Source: Streptosporangiaceae bacterium
GTDB lineage: Bacteria > Actinomycetota > Actinomycetes > Streptosporangiales > Streptosporangiaceae
Reading direction: 5' to 3'
Length of the DNA stretch: 64,000 nucleotides
NCBI GenBank assembly: GCA_019239975.1
Contig: JAFAZE010000040.1
Span: 183,750 to 247,749, forward strand
The notes beneath the pieces are model-generated. The model saw nothing but the letters and a program-made list of their open reading frames with translations, was not told where the DNA came from and searched no databases. This document shows positions 31,921-40,138 of this stretch, piece after piece. The position numbers and the translations under genes are program-made. The stretch's first letter is position 1, and every line of letters starts with the position of its first letter.

Positions 31921-32916
31921 TCACCTTGGAAGGCTGGAAGGCGAGGCGGGGGCGGGGGCGGCGGTGCCGCTGGATGGTGGCTGCTGGCCGGTCAGGTACA
32001 GGAACGCTTCATCCAGGGTCGGCCTGCGCACGGTGATGTCTTCTGCGGTGATGTTCTCGTCCTGCAATGAGCGGATGATCTCGGTCAGGGTGGCGAGCCG
32101 GCCGGTGACCGGCACGCTGAGTTCCCGGCTGTCATTATCGAGACGCACATCGGCGCGGAACCGGGCCTGCAGGAGCCTGGCCGCGGGAACCAGGTCGCCG
32201 GCGTCGCGCAGGACGACGTCGATCCGGTCGCCCCCGGCCAGCGACTTCAGGTCGCCCGGGGTGCCTTCGGCGACGACGCGGCCCGCGGCGATCACCGCGA
32301 TGGCGTCGGCGAGCTGATCGGCCTCGTCCAGGTACTGGGTGGTGAGCAGCACCGTCGTGCCGCCCCCGGCCAGCGTGCGGATCGTCTGCCAGACCTCGTT
32401 GCGGCCGTGCGGGTCGAGCCCGGCGGTGGGCTCGTCGAGGAACAGCACGCGCGGGGCCACGATGAAGCTCGCGGCCAGGTCAAGCCGGCGGCGCATGCCG
32501 CCGGAGTACTGCCGGACCGGCTCGCCGGCGGCCTCGGTCAGGGCGAACTGGGCGAGCAGTTCGTCCGCCCGGCGCCGCGCGGCGCCGATGGGCAGGTGGT
32601 ACAGCCGCCCGAACATCACCAGGTTCTGCCGGCCGGACAAGATCTCATCCACGGCGGCGTTCTGCCCAGCCAGCCCGATGCGGGCACGCACCTGGGCTGC
32701 CTGCCGGGCCACGTCGAAGCCGGCGACCCGGGCGTGCCCGGAATCAGGACGCAGCAAGGTCGCCAGGACCCGGACAGCGGTCGTCTTGCCCGCCCCGTTC
32801 GGCCCCAGCAGGCCATAGACAGCGCCCTCCGGAACGGCCAGATCCAAGCCGCCGAGCGCCGTAGCTTTCCCGAACCGCTTGCACAGCCCTTCGCATGCTA
32901 TAGCGGAGGTACCCAA
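31921..32916 (-). CDS. ABC exporter ATP-binding protein (DrrA-like)
   Basis: 331 residues. Walker A is LLGPNGAGKTTAVRVL, the signature is QYSGGMRRRLDLA, Walker B is RVLFLDEPTAGLD, and the switch region LLTTQYLDEADQLAD follows. The C-terminal domain (FRADVRLDNDSRELSVPV, then ITAEDITVRRPTLDEAFLYLTG) is the DrrA/DUF4162 type. TTG 32916 is the start with a GGTGAG site. It faces away from the TetR gene across an 83-nt promoter with paired TACAC sites. Partner of the following permease. Confidence 0.93.
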   Translation of the reverse strand: MGTSAIACEGLCKRFGKATALGGLDLAVPEGAVYGLLGPNGAGKTTAVRVLATLLRPDSGHARVAGFDVARQAAQVRARIGLAGQNAAVDEILSGRQNLVMFGRLYHLPIGAARRRADELLAQFALTEAAGEPVRQYSGGMRRRLDLAASFIVAPRVLFLDEPTAGLDPHGRNEVWQTIRTLAGGGTTVLLTTQYLDEADQLADAIAVIAAGRVVAEGTPGDLKSLAGGDRIDVVLRDAGDLVPAARLLQARFRADVRLDNDSRELSVPVTGRLATLTEIIRSLQDENITAEDITVRRPTLDEAFLYLTGQQPPSSGTAAPAPASPSSLPR

Positions 32917-32935
32917 CAGCTCACCTTCAACTCTC

Positions 32936-32969
32936 TACACCGTAGGAAGTTTGATTACTTTACAGTGTA
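32936..32969. promoter_or_regulatory. Candidate TetR operator between exporter and regulator
   Basis: TACACCGTA (32936-32944) and TACAGTGTA (32961-32969) are near-palindromic and match each other in inverted orientation (TACACYGTA). They lie in the AT-richer divergent promoter of the ABC exporter and tetR. Confidence 0.5.
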
Positions 32970-32999
32970 TGGAGTTCTAGCGCAAGAACGGACCAGGAT

Positions 33000-33761
33000 G
33001 TGGCCACCGAATACAGCGGCAGCGGAGACCCCCAGCGCACCATCGACCTGCTCTGGGGGGTACACCGCCGCCGCAGGGGGCCTAAGCCCAGTCTGAGCGG
33101 CGAGCAGGTCGTGACCACGGCGATCCAGATCGCCGACCGGGACGGGCTCGGCGGGCTGTCCATGCGCCGGCTCGCCGACGAGCTGGGCATCACCGCCATG
33201 TCCCTCTACGGCTACGTGCCCAGCAAAGCCGAGCTGCTTGACGTCATGGCCGACCGCGCCTATGGCGAGATCACTGTTCCCCGCGACCCCGCCATGCCAT
33301 GGCAGGCACGGCTCGCCGCTCTCGCCGAACAGCACTGGACACTCCTGCTATCCCATCCATGGCTCCTGCAGATCGCCGCCAGCCGACCGCTGCTAGGCCC
33401 GAACATGACCGCGTTTTATGACGCTGAACTCGCCGCTGTGGACGGGCTCGGCCTCACCGACATCGACATGGATCTCATCGCCAGCCTCCTCGACGACTAC
33501 GTCCGCGGGACCGCCCGGGGAGCCGTCGAAGCCGCCGGAGCCCAGGCCCGCACCGGCATCTCTGACCAGCAGTGGTGGCAAATCTACGGCCCGCTGCTCG
33601 CCGGCGTCCTCGACCCGGCCCGCTACCCCACCGCCGTGCGGGTCGGCACCGCTGTCGGCGCCGAGTACGGCGCCGCCCACGACCCGGCCCGCTCCTTCGG
33701 ATTCGGCCTGCAACGACTCATCGACGGCATCGCGATCTTTGTTGGCCAAGCCTCCCCGTAA
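33000..33761 (+). CDS. TetR-family regulator with TetR-class C-terminal domain
   Basis: 253 residues. HTH: VVTTAIQIADRDGLGGLSMR and RLADELGITAMSLYGYVPSK, which is the TetR class with tyrosine-rich recognition helix. A long ligand domain follows with HPWLLQIAASRPLLGPN and FGFGLQRLIDGIAIF. GTG 33000 is used; its first residues include a short Arg-rich leader before the HTH. It is divergent from the DrrAB-like exporter and probably represses it. Confidence 0.9.
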   Translation: MATEYSGSGDPQRTIDLLWGVHRRRRGPKPSLSGEQVVTTAIQIADRDGLGGLSMRRLADELGITAMSLYGYVPSKAELLDVMADRAYGEITVPRDPAMPWQARLAALAEQHWTLLLSHPWLLQIAASRPLLGPNMTAFYDAELAAVDGLGLTDIDMDLIASLLDDYVRGTARGAVEAAGAQARTGISDQQWWQIYGPLLAGVLDPARYPTAVRVGTAVGAEYGAAHDPARSFGFGLQRLIDGIAIFVGQASP

Positions 33762-33901
33762 GGCGATCCGGACCGCGACGAGCCACCCTCCACCACAACC
33801 TGCCCGGCCTCAGCCGGCATCAGCGACCTCAACCTGGCCCAATTCGAAATCGGATGCCAACCCAAACATGCTGAGAAACTCATTGACCCCGCCGTTAAGC
33901 T

Positions 33902-33923
33902 TGAACGTATGAGCAGTAGTTCA
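33902..33923 (+). promoter_or_regulatory. Candidate ArsR/SmtB operator over the arsR start
   Basis: TGAAC (33902-33906) and GTTCA (33919-33923) are inverted with 12 nt between and flank the ATG at 33909. The spacing resembles metal-sensor operators of this family. The position could block transcription or translation initiation. Confidence 0.45.
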
Positions 33924-34340
33924 GATGAGCAGCTGGCTGTGGGGCTTGAGGACTGCGCGGTGCGCATGGTCGACCCGGAGCGGGTCGCCATGGTCGTCAG
34001 CGCGATGCCTGCGGACGACGACATCGCGGGCCTGGCCGATGTGTTCGGCCTGCTCGCTGACGCGGGGCGGCTGCGGGTTCTGGTCGCGCTGCTCGAGGGC
34101 GAGATGTGCGTGTGCGATCTCGCCTCCGTCGCCCGGGCGAGCGAATCGGCGGTCTCCCACCACCTGCGGCTGCTGCGCGCTCACCGCGTGGTGCAGGTCC
34201 GGCGGGCTGGCCGTATGGCCTACTACAGGCTCGCCGACGCACACGTCCGGATGCTGCTCGACGTCGCGCTGACCCATATCGGTCACGCGCCTGCCGCCGC
34301 ACACCCCGAGCACGCTGTGCCGGCCCAGGCGGGCGGATGA
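33909..34340 (+). CDS. ArsR/SmtB-family metal-sensing regulator
   Basis: 143 residues. The winged helix shows LADVFGLLADAGRLRVLVAL, LEGEMCVCDLASVARASESA and VSHHLRLLRAHRVVQVRRAG. Possible metal ligands are the CVC pair beside the recognition-helix region and a C-terminal D-x-H and H-x-x-H set (DAHVRMLLDVALTHIGH), which fits the alpha5 zinc/cobalt site of SmtB/CzrA-like sensors. It lies one base upstream of the CDF exporter start, so the two are translationally linked. It probably derepresses the exporter under Zn or Co excess. Confidence 0.93.
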   Translation: MSSSSDEQLAVGLEDCAVRMVDPERVAMVVSAMPADDDIAGLADVFGLLADAGRLRVLVALLEGEMCVCDLASVARASESAVSHHLRLLRAHRVVQVRRAGRMAYYRLADAHVRMLLDVALTHIGHAPAAAHPEHAVPAQAGG

Positions 34341-34341
34341 C

Positions 34342-35340
34342 ATGACGGGCGGCCACGACGGGCACCGGCATGCCGGCGGAGTGCCCGGGGAGGCTGACGC
34401 GCGCTGGCTGGCTGGCTCGCTGGCGCTCATAGTCGCGTTCATGGGCGCCGAGATCGCGGCCGGGATCCTCGCGCACTCACTCGCTCTCGTCTCCGACGCC
34501 GCGCACATGCTGACCGACGCGGCGTCCATCGGGCTGGTGCTCGCCACGATGCGGCTCGCGGCGAAGCCGCCGGCGGGCGGCTACACCTACGGGCTCAAGC
34601 GGGCGGAGATCCTGTCGGCACAGGCCAACGGGATCACGCTTGTGGTACTGGCGGCGTGGCTCGGCTACGCCGCGATCCGGCGGCTGATCACGCCGCCGCC
34701 CGTCACCGGTGGCGTGGTTCTTGGCGTCGCCCTGGCCGGGGTTTGCGTGAACCTGGCTGCCACGTGCATGATGGCTCGCGCACGGCGGCCGGCCGGCGGG
34801 CACGGCAGCCTGAACGTCGAGGGCGCTTTCGCGCACATCGTGACGGATCTCTACGCGTTCGCCGCGACCGCGGTCGCGGGCCTGGTCATCCTGCTCACCG
34901 GGTTCGCCCGTGCCGACGCCATCGCCACGCTGGTCGTGGTCGGGCTGATGCTGCGCGCTGGCGGCGGCCTCATCCGGGCTTCCGGCCGGATTTTCCTCGA
35001 AGCCGCGCCCGCGGGCCTTGAACCGGCAGCCCTGGGCGCGGCGATGGCAGGCCGGCCGCACGTGGCGGAGGTGCATGATCTGCACGTCTGGGTGATCACC
35101 TCGGGCATGCATGCCGCGTCCGCGCACGTGCTGGTCGCGCCCGGCCAGGATTGTCACACGGTGCGGGCGGACCTGGAGGGGTTGCTCGCGCGCGAGTACG
35201 GCATCACCCACGCGACCCTTCAGGTGGATCACGTGCCCGAGCCGCTGCTCAAGGTGAGCCGCATCCCGTCCGGTCCCGGCGAACCGCACTGCGGCGACCC
35301 GCACGGCCCGTGCTACCGGCCCGGCGACAGGGAGCATTGA
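34342..35340 (+). CDS. Cation diffusion facilitator (CDF) family metal exporter
   Basis: 332 residues. Six membrane helices are expected, with LALVSDAAHMLTDAASIGLV in helix 2 carrying the HxxxD metal site, and a second acidic/His site in FAHIVTDLYAFAATA. His-rich termini (GGHDGHRHAGG at the start, GEPHCGDPHGPC at the end) fit zinc handling. The cytoplasmic C-domain (VAEVHDLHVWVITSGMHAAS) is typical. Second gene of the arsR-CDF operon. Zn2+ is the most likely substrate. Confidence 0.94.
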   Translation: MTGGHDGHRHAGGVPGEADARWLAGSLALIVAFMGAEIAAGILAHSLALVSDAAHMLTDAASIGLVLATMRLAAKPPAGGYTYGLKRAEILSAQANGITLVVLAAWLGYAAIRRLITPPPVTGGVVLGVALAGVCVNLAATCMMARARRPAGGHGSLNVEGAFAHIVTDLYAFAATAVAGLVILLTGFARADAIATLVVVGLMLRAGGGLIRASGRIFLEAAPAGLEPAALGAAMAGRPHVAEVHDLHVWVITSGMHAASAHVLVAPGQDCHTVRADLEGLLAREYGITHATLQVDHVPEPLLKVSRIPSGPGEPHCGDPHGPCYRPGDREH

Positions 35341-35419
35341 TGGGAACCGGCACGTCCCCGCGGGGCGCGCAGATGCTGCCGATTCCGCCCGGCCTGCGCG
35401 AGTGTCTCAGCGAACCGGA

Positions 35420-35971
35420 TCATGACGGCCGCCCGCCGAACTGCCACCTGTGTACCTCGATGCCGGCGTACCGGTCCGGGGTCAAGATGACGCGTGCCGT
35501 GTCCGGGTCCCGCGCCCGGACCAGCGCCGCCGTACCCAGCCAGGTGGCGCCGCTGTCGGACAGCAGCGGCCCGTACGCGATCAGCTCGCCCCGGTCTGGC
35601 GGCGCGGCAAGGTCGGCGGCTTGCCCCGCGCCGAGGCCGAGCACCAGGTACCGGTTGCCGCCGTCCGGGCCGCCGGGGAAGTCCCACATGGTGCGCCCCA
35701 GCAAGTTGCGCCACCGGCGCAACAGCACGTCCCGGTACACGCCGGCCTGGTAGCTGGGCTCGTCGAAGGCGAACGCGCGGGCTGCGGCGGGATCGGGAAG
35801 GTCGACGATGTGCACGCTGCCGGTGGGTATGTCGCCGTCGGCGGTGAGGGTCGGGCCGCGGGCGATCATCTGCGCCTGGTACCGGTCCATGTAGGACCAG
35901 TGTTCTTCCAGCAGCTCCTCGCGCAACGTCACGGAGTCTGGCCGGTCGCGGTGGTAGCAGAAGAATTCCAC
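35420..35971 (-). CDS. YciI-family protein
   Basis: 183 residues, about twice a minimal YciI domain. The opening FFCYHRDRPDSVTLREELLE, then EHWSYMDRYQAQMIARGPTL and GSVHIVDLPDPAAARAFAFD, are the YciI ferredoxin-like fold with the usual acidic/His pair. The second half (about 110-183) has DRGELIAYGPLLSDSGATWL and may form a second alpha/beta unit. GTG 35971 is the start. Function of the family is poorly defined. Confidence 0.82.
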   Translation of the reverse strand: MEFFCYHRDRPDSVTLREELLEEHWSYMDRYQAQMIARGPTLTADGDIPTGSVHIVDLPDPAAARAFAFDEPSYQAGVYRDVLLRRWRNLLGRTMWDFPGGPDGGNRYLVLGLGAGQAADLAAPPDRGELIAYGPLLSDSGATWLGTAALVRARDPDTARVILTPDRYAGIEVHRWQFGGRPS

Positions 35972-36027
35972 GCCCCACAGTCTTGACCACCACGCCGGTG
36001 ACCCGCACCACCGGGGTGGCCGCCGTC

Positions 36028-36067
36028 AGACAGCCCCGGACCCGCGAGGCGGGGGTCCGGGCTGTCT
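36028..36067 (-). terminator. Hairpin terminator
   Basis: Arm 36028-36043 pairs with 36053-36067 over 15 bp with one bulged C, around a 9-nt loop. It follows the 58-residue ORF on the minus strand and precedes the YciI gene. Confidence 0.75.
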
Positions 36068-36085
36068 CCCACGTGACTAAGGTGG

Positions 36086-36262
36086 TCAGTCGCCCAGGTA
36101 GCCGGCGGGCAGGTTGGCTCCCGGCACCCGGCTCGGCGGCAGGATCTTCCTGGTGACCAACGGCCCGGCGAAGGTACCCGCTCGTTCAAAAGGGGCGCCG
36201 GAACGGCCGGACGGGAGTGACCACCGCTCGTTCGGGATGATGATCTGATTTTCCGAACGCAC
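36086..36262 (-). CDS. Small hypothetical protein, 58 residues
   Basis: GTG 36262 to TGA 36086, 19 nt downstream of the DUF1801 stop on the same strand. The second half has nearly pure G/C third positions and reads AGTFAGPLVTRKILPPSRV, then PGANLPAGYLGD. The first half is less biased. I recognise no family. The location between a gene and a strong terminator supports expression in one operon with DUF1801. It could also be the surviving end of a larger gene. Confidence 0.5.
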   Translation of the reverse strand: MRSENQIIIPNERWSLPSGRSGAPFERAGTFAGPLVTRKILPPSRVPGANLPAGYLGD

Positions 36263-36281
36263 GGTGGCTAATTCCCGGTCG

Positions 36282-36758
36282 TCAGCTCACCGCCTTCTTC
36301 ACGAGCGCGGCGATCCTCGCCTCGCCGACCGCGGTCGGCTCCGTCAGAGCGAAGGAGGTCGGCCACATGGCGCCCTCGTCGAGGTTCGCCTTGTCGCTGA
36401 AGCCGAGCGTCGCGTACCTCGACTTGAACTTCTGCGCGGGCTGGAAGAAGCAGACGACGTTGCCGTCCTTGGCATACGCGGGCATCCCGTACCAGAGTCT
36501 CGGCGAGAGGTCCGGCGCGCTGGCTTTGATGATGGCATGGAGCCGCTCCGCCATGGCGCGGTCTGCTTCCTGCATCTCGGCGATCTTCGCGAGCACGTCG
36601 CTTTCCCCGTCCGCCTCGCCCGGGCGCGAGCCGCGGCGCGCGACCGCCTTCAGCTCCCGGGCGTGCTCCCTCATCGCCGCCCGTTCCTCGTCCGTGAATC
36701 CGCCGTACGTCTTGCCGACCGCGGTGGTGCTCCTGGCGGGCTTCTGCTTGCCGCTCAT
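36282..36758 (-). CDS. DUF1801 (YdhG/iron-chaperone-like) protein
   Basis: 158 residues. The helical leader [20 protein letters not shown] precedes the DUF1801 core, [40 protein letters not shown] and [23 protein letters not shown] 36758 has the GGAAGGA site; the frame is open further up. The fold is related to frataxin-like and YdhG proteins. Its role in actinobacteria is unknown. Downstream lies the 58-residue ORF. Confidence 0.85.
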   Translation of the reverse strand: MSGKQKPARSTTAVGKTYGGFTDEERAAMREHARELKAVARRGSRPGEADGESDVLAKIAEMQEADRAMAERLHAIIKASAPDLSPRLWYGMPAYAKDGNVVCFFQPAQKFKSRYATLGFSDKANLDEGAMWPTSFALTEPTAVGEARIAALVKKAVS

Positions 36759-36877
36759 TGCAGATTCCTTCCGCGCGAGTCTTGACCGGGACAACTCTCA
36801 TGCTAGGAAGCCGCCGCGGCGGCGGCTTCTCCAAAACTGACCGGTCGTCACCTGGCTCTGAGCATGACGAACACCGC

Positions 36878-37303
36878 CTAGGGAGCCGACGGTCCCGCCG
36901 TCGTCTGGCCGACCTCGATCAGGTGGCCGTCGGGGTCGCGGATGTACGCACGGATCTCGCGGCCGTGGTCCTTGGGCTCGGTGAGGAACTCGGCCCCCTT
37001 CGCCGACCACTCCCGGTAGGCCGCGGCGATGTCCGCGACCCTGATGTTGAGGAACGCGCTGGTGTGGTTCGGATCGGCGGGCGGCGCGAGCGTCACCGCG
37101 GGCTTGTCGTCCGTCGGGCCGCCACCCACGTTGAGGACCAGCCAGCTGTTGGCGATCTTCATGATGACCGGATCGCGCTCTATCAGCACCTTCGCCCCGA
37201 ACACCGAGCGGTAGTACTCGCGCGACCGGTCCTGGTCGGAGACCACCAGGAAGTGCGTGATCACGAACCCGCTCTCCGGTGCCGGAAAATCGTTGTCTGT
37301 CAT
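36878..37303 (-). CDS. VOC-superfamily (glyoxalase-like) protein
   Basis: 141 residues, start ATG 37303 fixed by CAGGAGG seven bases away. Two fold repeats are visible: ITHFLVVSDQDRSREYYRSV with FGAKVLIERDP, and NHTSAFLNIRVADIAAAYREW with EIRAYIRDPDGHLIEVGQTT. The final DPDGHLIEVGQ is a typical glyoxalase/bleomycin-resistance signature with a metal-binding Glu. Substrate unknown. Faces a divergent small Cys/His protein. Confidence 0.9.
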   Translation of the reverse strand: MTDNDFPAPESGFVITHFLVVSDQDRSREYYRSVFGAKVLIERDPVIMKIANSWLVLNVGGGPTDDKPAVTLAPPADPNHTSAFLNIRVADIAAAYREWSAKGAEFLTEPKDHGREIRAYIRDPDGHLIEVGQTTAGPSAP

Positions 37304-37459
37304 GGAAACCTCCTGTACGCGGCCGACGGCCCGATTCTTTGGGTACCCCTTCGGCGCGGCGGACTCACCGGGCGCGCCCGGGCAGGGGTGTAGGGGCGGG
37401 GGGTGTATCTGTGGGTAGGTGAGCATCACGTAGTAAAGGACGCAGGAGAGGACGCGTGC

Positions 37460-37633
37460 GTGACCGTCGCTCGCCACTGCCGGCACTGCTGGGGCAATCA
37501 CCGGGGTGACTGCCTCATCGGTGACACGGGAATGTGCATCCACAGCAGCAACAGCGCACTACCGTGGCCCATGCGAGCGCGGCTACTGCTGAGCCGGACG
37601 TGGTGGCGACGGGTGCGGCGCGGCATCCGATGA
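37460..37633 (+). CDS. Small Cys/His-rich protein
   Basis: 57 residues from GTG 37460 with a GGAGAGG site nine bases upstream. The first half holds RHCRHCWGNHRGDCLIGDTG and MCIHSS, with several Cys and His that could bind zinc. The second half is basic and amphipathic (RTWWRRVRRGIR). I have no family name, but the spacing of residues looks selected rather than random. Confidence 0.6.
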   Translation: MTVARHCRHCWGNHRGDCLIGDTGMCIHSSNSALPWPMRARLLLSRTWWRRVRRGIR

Positions 37634-38039
37634 GGAATCCGCCCTGGCTTCTCCGTCACGAGCCCCTGACTTGGGCCTCCCCGTCACGGGCACCTGTCCT
37701 GGGCCTCCCCGTCGCACGCCCTGACCTGGGCCTCCCCCGTCACGGGCACCTCCCGGCCTCACCCGTCACGGCACCGCGGTCTCGCCCGTCACGAGCACCC
37801 GCCCGGCACGGCACCTCCCGGCCTCGCCCGTCACGAGCACCCGCCCGGCACGGCACCCCTCTGATCGCCGTTATTGAGTGCGAAAACGTTCGGCTATCCG
37901 TGCAGAACAACACGCGAAAACGCGCGACATGCCGGTCGCGCGCCGAGTAACCCCTGCCGCCCCACGGTGCCCCGGCGAGTTTCGGCGAGTGTCCGGCGGC
38001 ACATCGTTTCCACCATGTTGTTCGTTGCTGGCGCGTCGT
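37634..38039. repeat. Repeat-rich gap with 35-bp direct repeats
   Basis: The sequence CTCGCCCGTCACGAGCACCC and its continuation occur at 37781-37815 and again at 37823-37857, 35 identical bases with 42-bp spacing. Shorter relatives (CCTCCCCGTCACGGGCACCT style) lie at 37660-37760. 37860-38039 has ordinary composition without a convincing gene. Confidence 0.75.
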
Positions 38040-38084
38040 GGAAACGGCGGGTCGAATACGGCACCGAGATTTCCGTGATCATGG
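38040..38084. repeat. Dispersed repeat, copy C
   Basis: Matches the core of copy A in the same orientation: GGAAACGGCGGG, TCGAATACGGCACC and a terminal GTGATCATGG. It overlaps the stop codon of the heparinase-like gene. Confidence 0.8.
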
Positions 38085-39974
38085 AACGGGTGATTGCTCG
38101 ATGTAGCCGGTGGGGCCGATGAGGAAGGATATGGCGGTACCACCCAGGTGCACGGTAAGGCGGTAAGAGCCGGCGGGCTGCCGGGTGATCGCGGTGGTGA
38201 CGGGGGTGCCGGGACTGGTCGGTGCGATCAGGGTGAGCATCGCCACGGACCTGCCGGTGCGGGTCATTGTGATCACTGAGGAGGGGATCCGCTCCAGCAT
38301 CTGGTGGGACACCCAGCCTTGGTAGTAAGGCCGGGTCTGGCCGCGGATGACGCGGGTTGACCCGCTCGGGATCACCTGGCCGGGGAGCGGGACCTGGCCG
38401 ATGTAGAGCTGGGTGCCCGGCGCGGCGGCGACCGCGGAGGAACTGGTCACCCTGGTGACGGTGAGGGCCGGGTCGAGGTGCCATAGCTGCTCGTAGCTGG
38501 CGGCGCCCGAGGCGCGGTCGAGGACCAGCACGAGGTCCGGGCGCTGGCAGACGTAGACGCTGCGCTCGCGGGGGTGCCTGCCGAAGGCGGTATCGGAGAG
38601 CTCGAAGAATTGCCCGGCCGGCCCGATGAACTGCCTGGTCAGGTGGGTCGGCGCGGCGCCGTCGAAGCGCGCGCCGGGCATCACCAGGACGTTGCCGGCC
38701 TCCGGCGAGATGAGGAAGGCGCGGTAGGGGGTGTTCTCGTACCCGGTGTGGCCGGCGTTGACGAGGAGGTTGCGGCCGCGGGCGTAGTAGGTCAGCGACA
38801 TGTGGTCCTCATGGCCGTGGACCTGCCTGGCCGGGCCAAAGCGCAGCGAATAGAACGACTGCTGGCCGAACGTCGCGGCCGTCCCCCAGCCCGACCGGCC
38901 GAACACGTAACCTGCCTGGTAAACACCCACCTGCCGCGACGGCGGCGCGCCGGCCCGGCCGAGCGTCGCGGCGTACTGCAGCGGCGTTCCGGCAACCCAG
39001 TGCCGCGGAGGCTGCACGTAGGTGTCGCCGATCTGCACGAGCTTGCCGTCGGGCTGCGTGGCCAGGGCGAGGAACATCGGCATCAGCGCTATCCGCGCGG
39101 CGATCGCGGCCGGCAGCGAGTAGCCGCACGCCGCCAGATGCCGCTCCGCGTACGTCCACAGACCGTAGGTGAAGTCGGCGTACCCGGTGGCCTCCTCGTT
39201 CGCCGCGCCCTGGACGTCGACGGCGGGGCCGAGCCGGTTCGGCGCGAAAGAGGCGATCATCTGCCCGTAGGCGGTCCGCCGCCATCCCAGGGCCTGGCCG
39301 CCGAAGGCGCCCGGCGGGTAGCCGCACCCTATCTGCAGCAGCTCGAGGTCCTGCTTGAGCCCGTGATTCCAGGCCCCCTGCCAGTGTGTGGCCAGGTAGC
39401 GGACGGCGGGCGGGATCTGGCTGTTGATCCAGCTCTCGCCGGGGAATGCCTCCGATGAGCAGATCAGGGTTTCCGGATCGCGGTTCCGCTGGGGCACCTG
39501 CGCCAGCCATCCGGTCAGCAGGGCCTGGGCACGATCCCGGTAGGCCTTCGCGTGCGGGCCGCCGGCCAGGTATCCCTCGACCAGTGCCTCCATCCATCCG
39601 CCGGACTGGAAATCCTGCTGCCACGTCGGATGGTGGAACGGGTCCATCGACCAGTTGATGTGGCCGTCGCGGTGCGGGTCGATCGTGACGGTGGGCCATG
39701 GCGCGATGGTCAGCCGCCCGGCCATGATCTCGTCGGCGTAGCCCGGCGGGAACGACGGCAGTGTCCCGCACGCCCTGGCCGCATCCGTGATCCACGCGGA
39801 CTGCCCGGCTCCGGACCGCGAGACCACCATCCCGGCAGGCCGCGCCAGGGTCGAACCTGCGCACCCGGCTGCGGCGATCACGGCGCAGGCGGCGATCACG
39901 GCGCAGCTGTCAGCGACAGAATGGCGCCGCCTCCATCGCGACGCCGCGCTGAGCGCCGTACGCGTCCCGGCCAC
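38079..39974 (-). CDS. Heparinase II/III-like lipoprotein
   Basis: 631 residues. GTG 39974 with a GGGAG site starts an Arg-rich N-region and a hydrophobic segment ending in a lipobox-like AAAGC (Cys about 38). The helical toroid is followed by a beta-sandwich with HGHEDHMSLTYYARGRNLLV, NAGHTGYENTPYRAF and GAASYEQLWHLDPALTVTRV, the heparinase II/III C-terminal pattern. It may be a polysaccharide lyase for acidic polysaccharides at the cell surface. Its stop lies inside dispersed repeat copy C. It follows the GH1 gene on the same strand after 164 nt. Confidence 0.78.
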   Translation of the reverse strand: MAGTRTALSAASRWRRRHSVADSCAVIAACAVIAAAGCAGSTLARPAGMVVSRSGAGQSAWITDAARACGTLPSFPPGYADEIMAGRLTIAPWPTVTIDPHRDGHINWSMDPFHHPTWQQDFQSGGWMEALVEGYLAGGPHAKAYRDRAQALLTGWLAQVPQRNRDPETLICSSEAFPGESWINSQIPPAVRYLATHWQGAWNHGLKQDLELLQIGCGYPPGAFGGQALGWRRTAYGQMIASFAPNRLGPAVDVQGAANEEATGYADFTYGLWTYAERHLAACGYSLPAAIAARIALMPMFLALATQPDGKLVQIGDTYVQPPRHWVAGTPLQYAATLGRAGAPPSRQVGVYQAGYVFGRSGWGTAATFGQQSFYSLRFGPARQVHGHEDHMSLTYYARGRNLLVNAGHTGYENTPYRAFLISPEAGNVLVMPGARFDGAAPTHLTRQFIGPAGQFFELSDTAFGRHPRERSVYVCQRPDLVLVLDRASGAASYEQLWHLDPALTVTRVTSSSAVAAAPGTQLYIGQVPLPGQVIPSGSTRVIRGQTRPYYQGWVSHQMLERIPSSVITMTRTGRSVAMLTLIAPTSPGTPVTTAITRQPAGSYRLTVHLGGTAISFLIGPTGYIEQSPVP

Positions 39975-40138
39975 GCCGTTCTCCCGCCGTTCTCCCCCGT
40001 CGTCAGTCCCCCAGCATCCCACAACGAGCGGTGCCTTCCCAGAGTTGCGAAGCGGCCCGCGCCGAACGGCGTGCCGGGCTGCCGCGGCATCGCGACCCAA
40101 CGGCGACTGACGGCAGGCTACGGCCAGTGGTGAGTACC

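Noticed and set aside
37781..37857. CRISPR array
   Set aside because: Only two exact units with an 8-nt separation; minisatellite-like, no cas genes.
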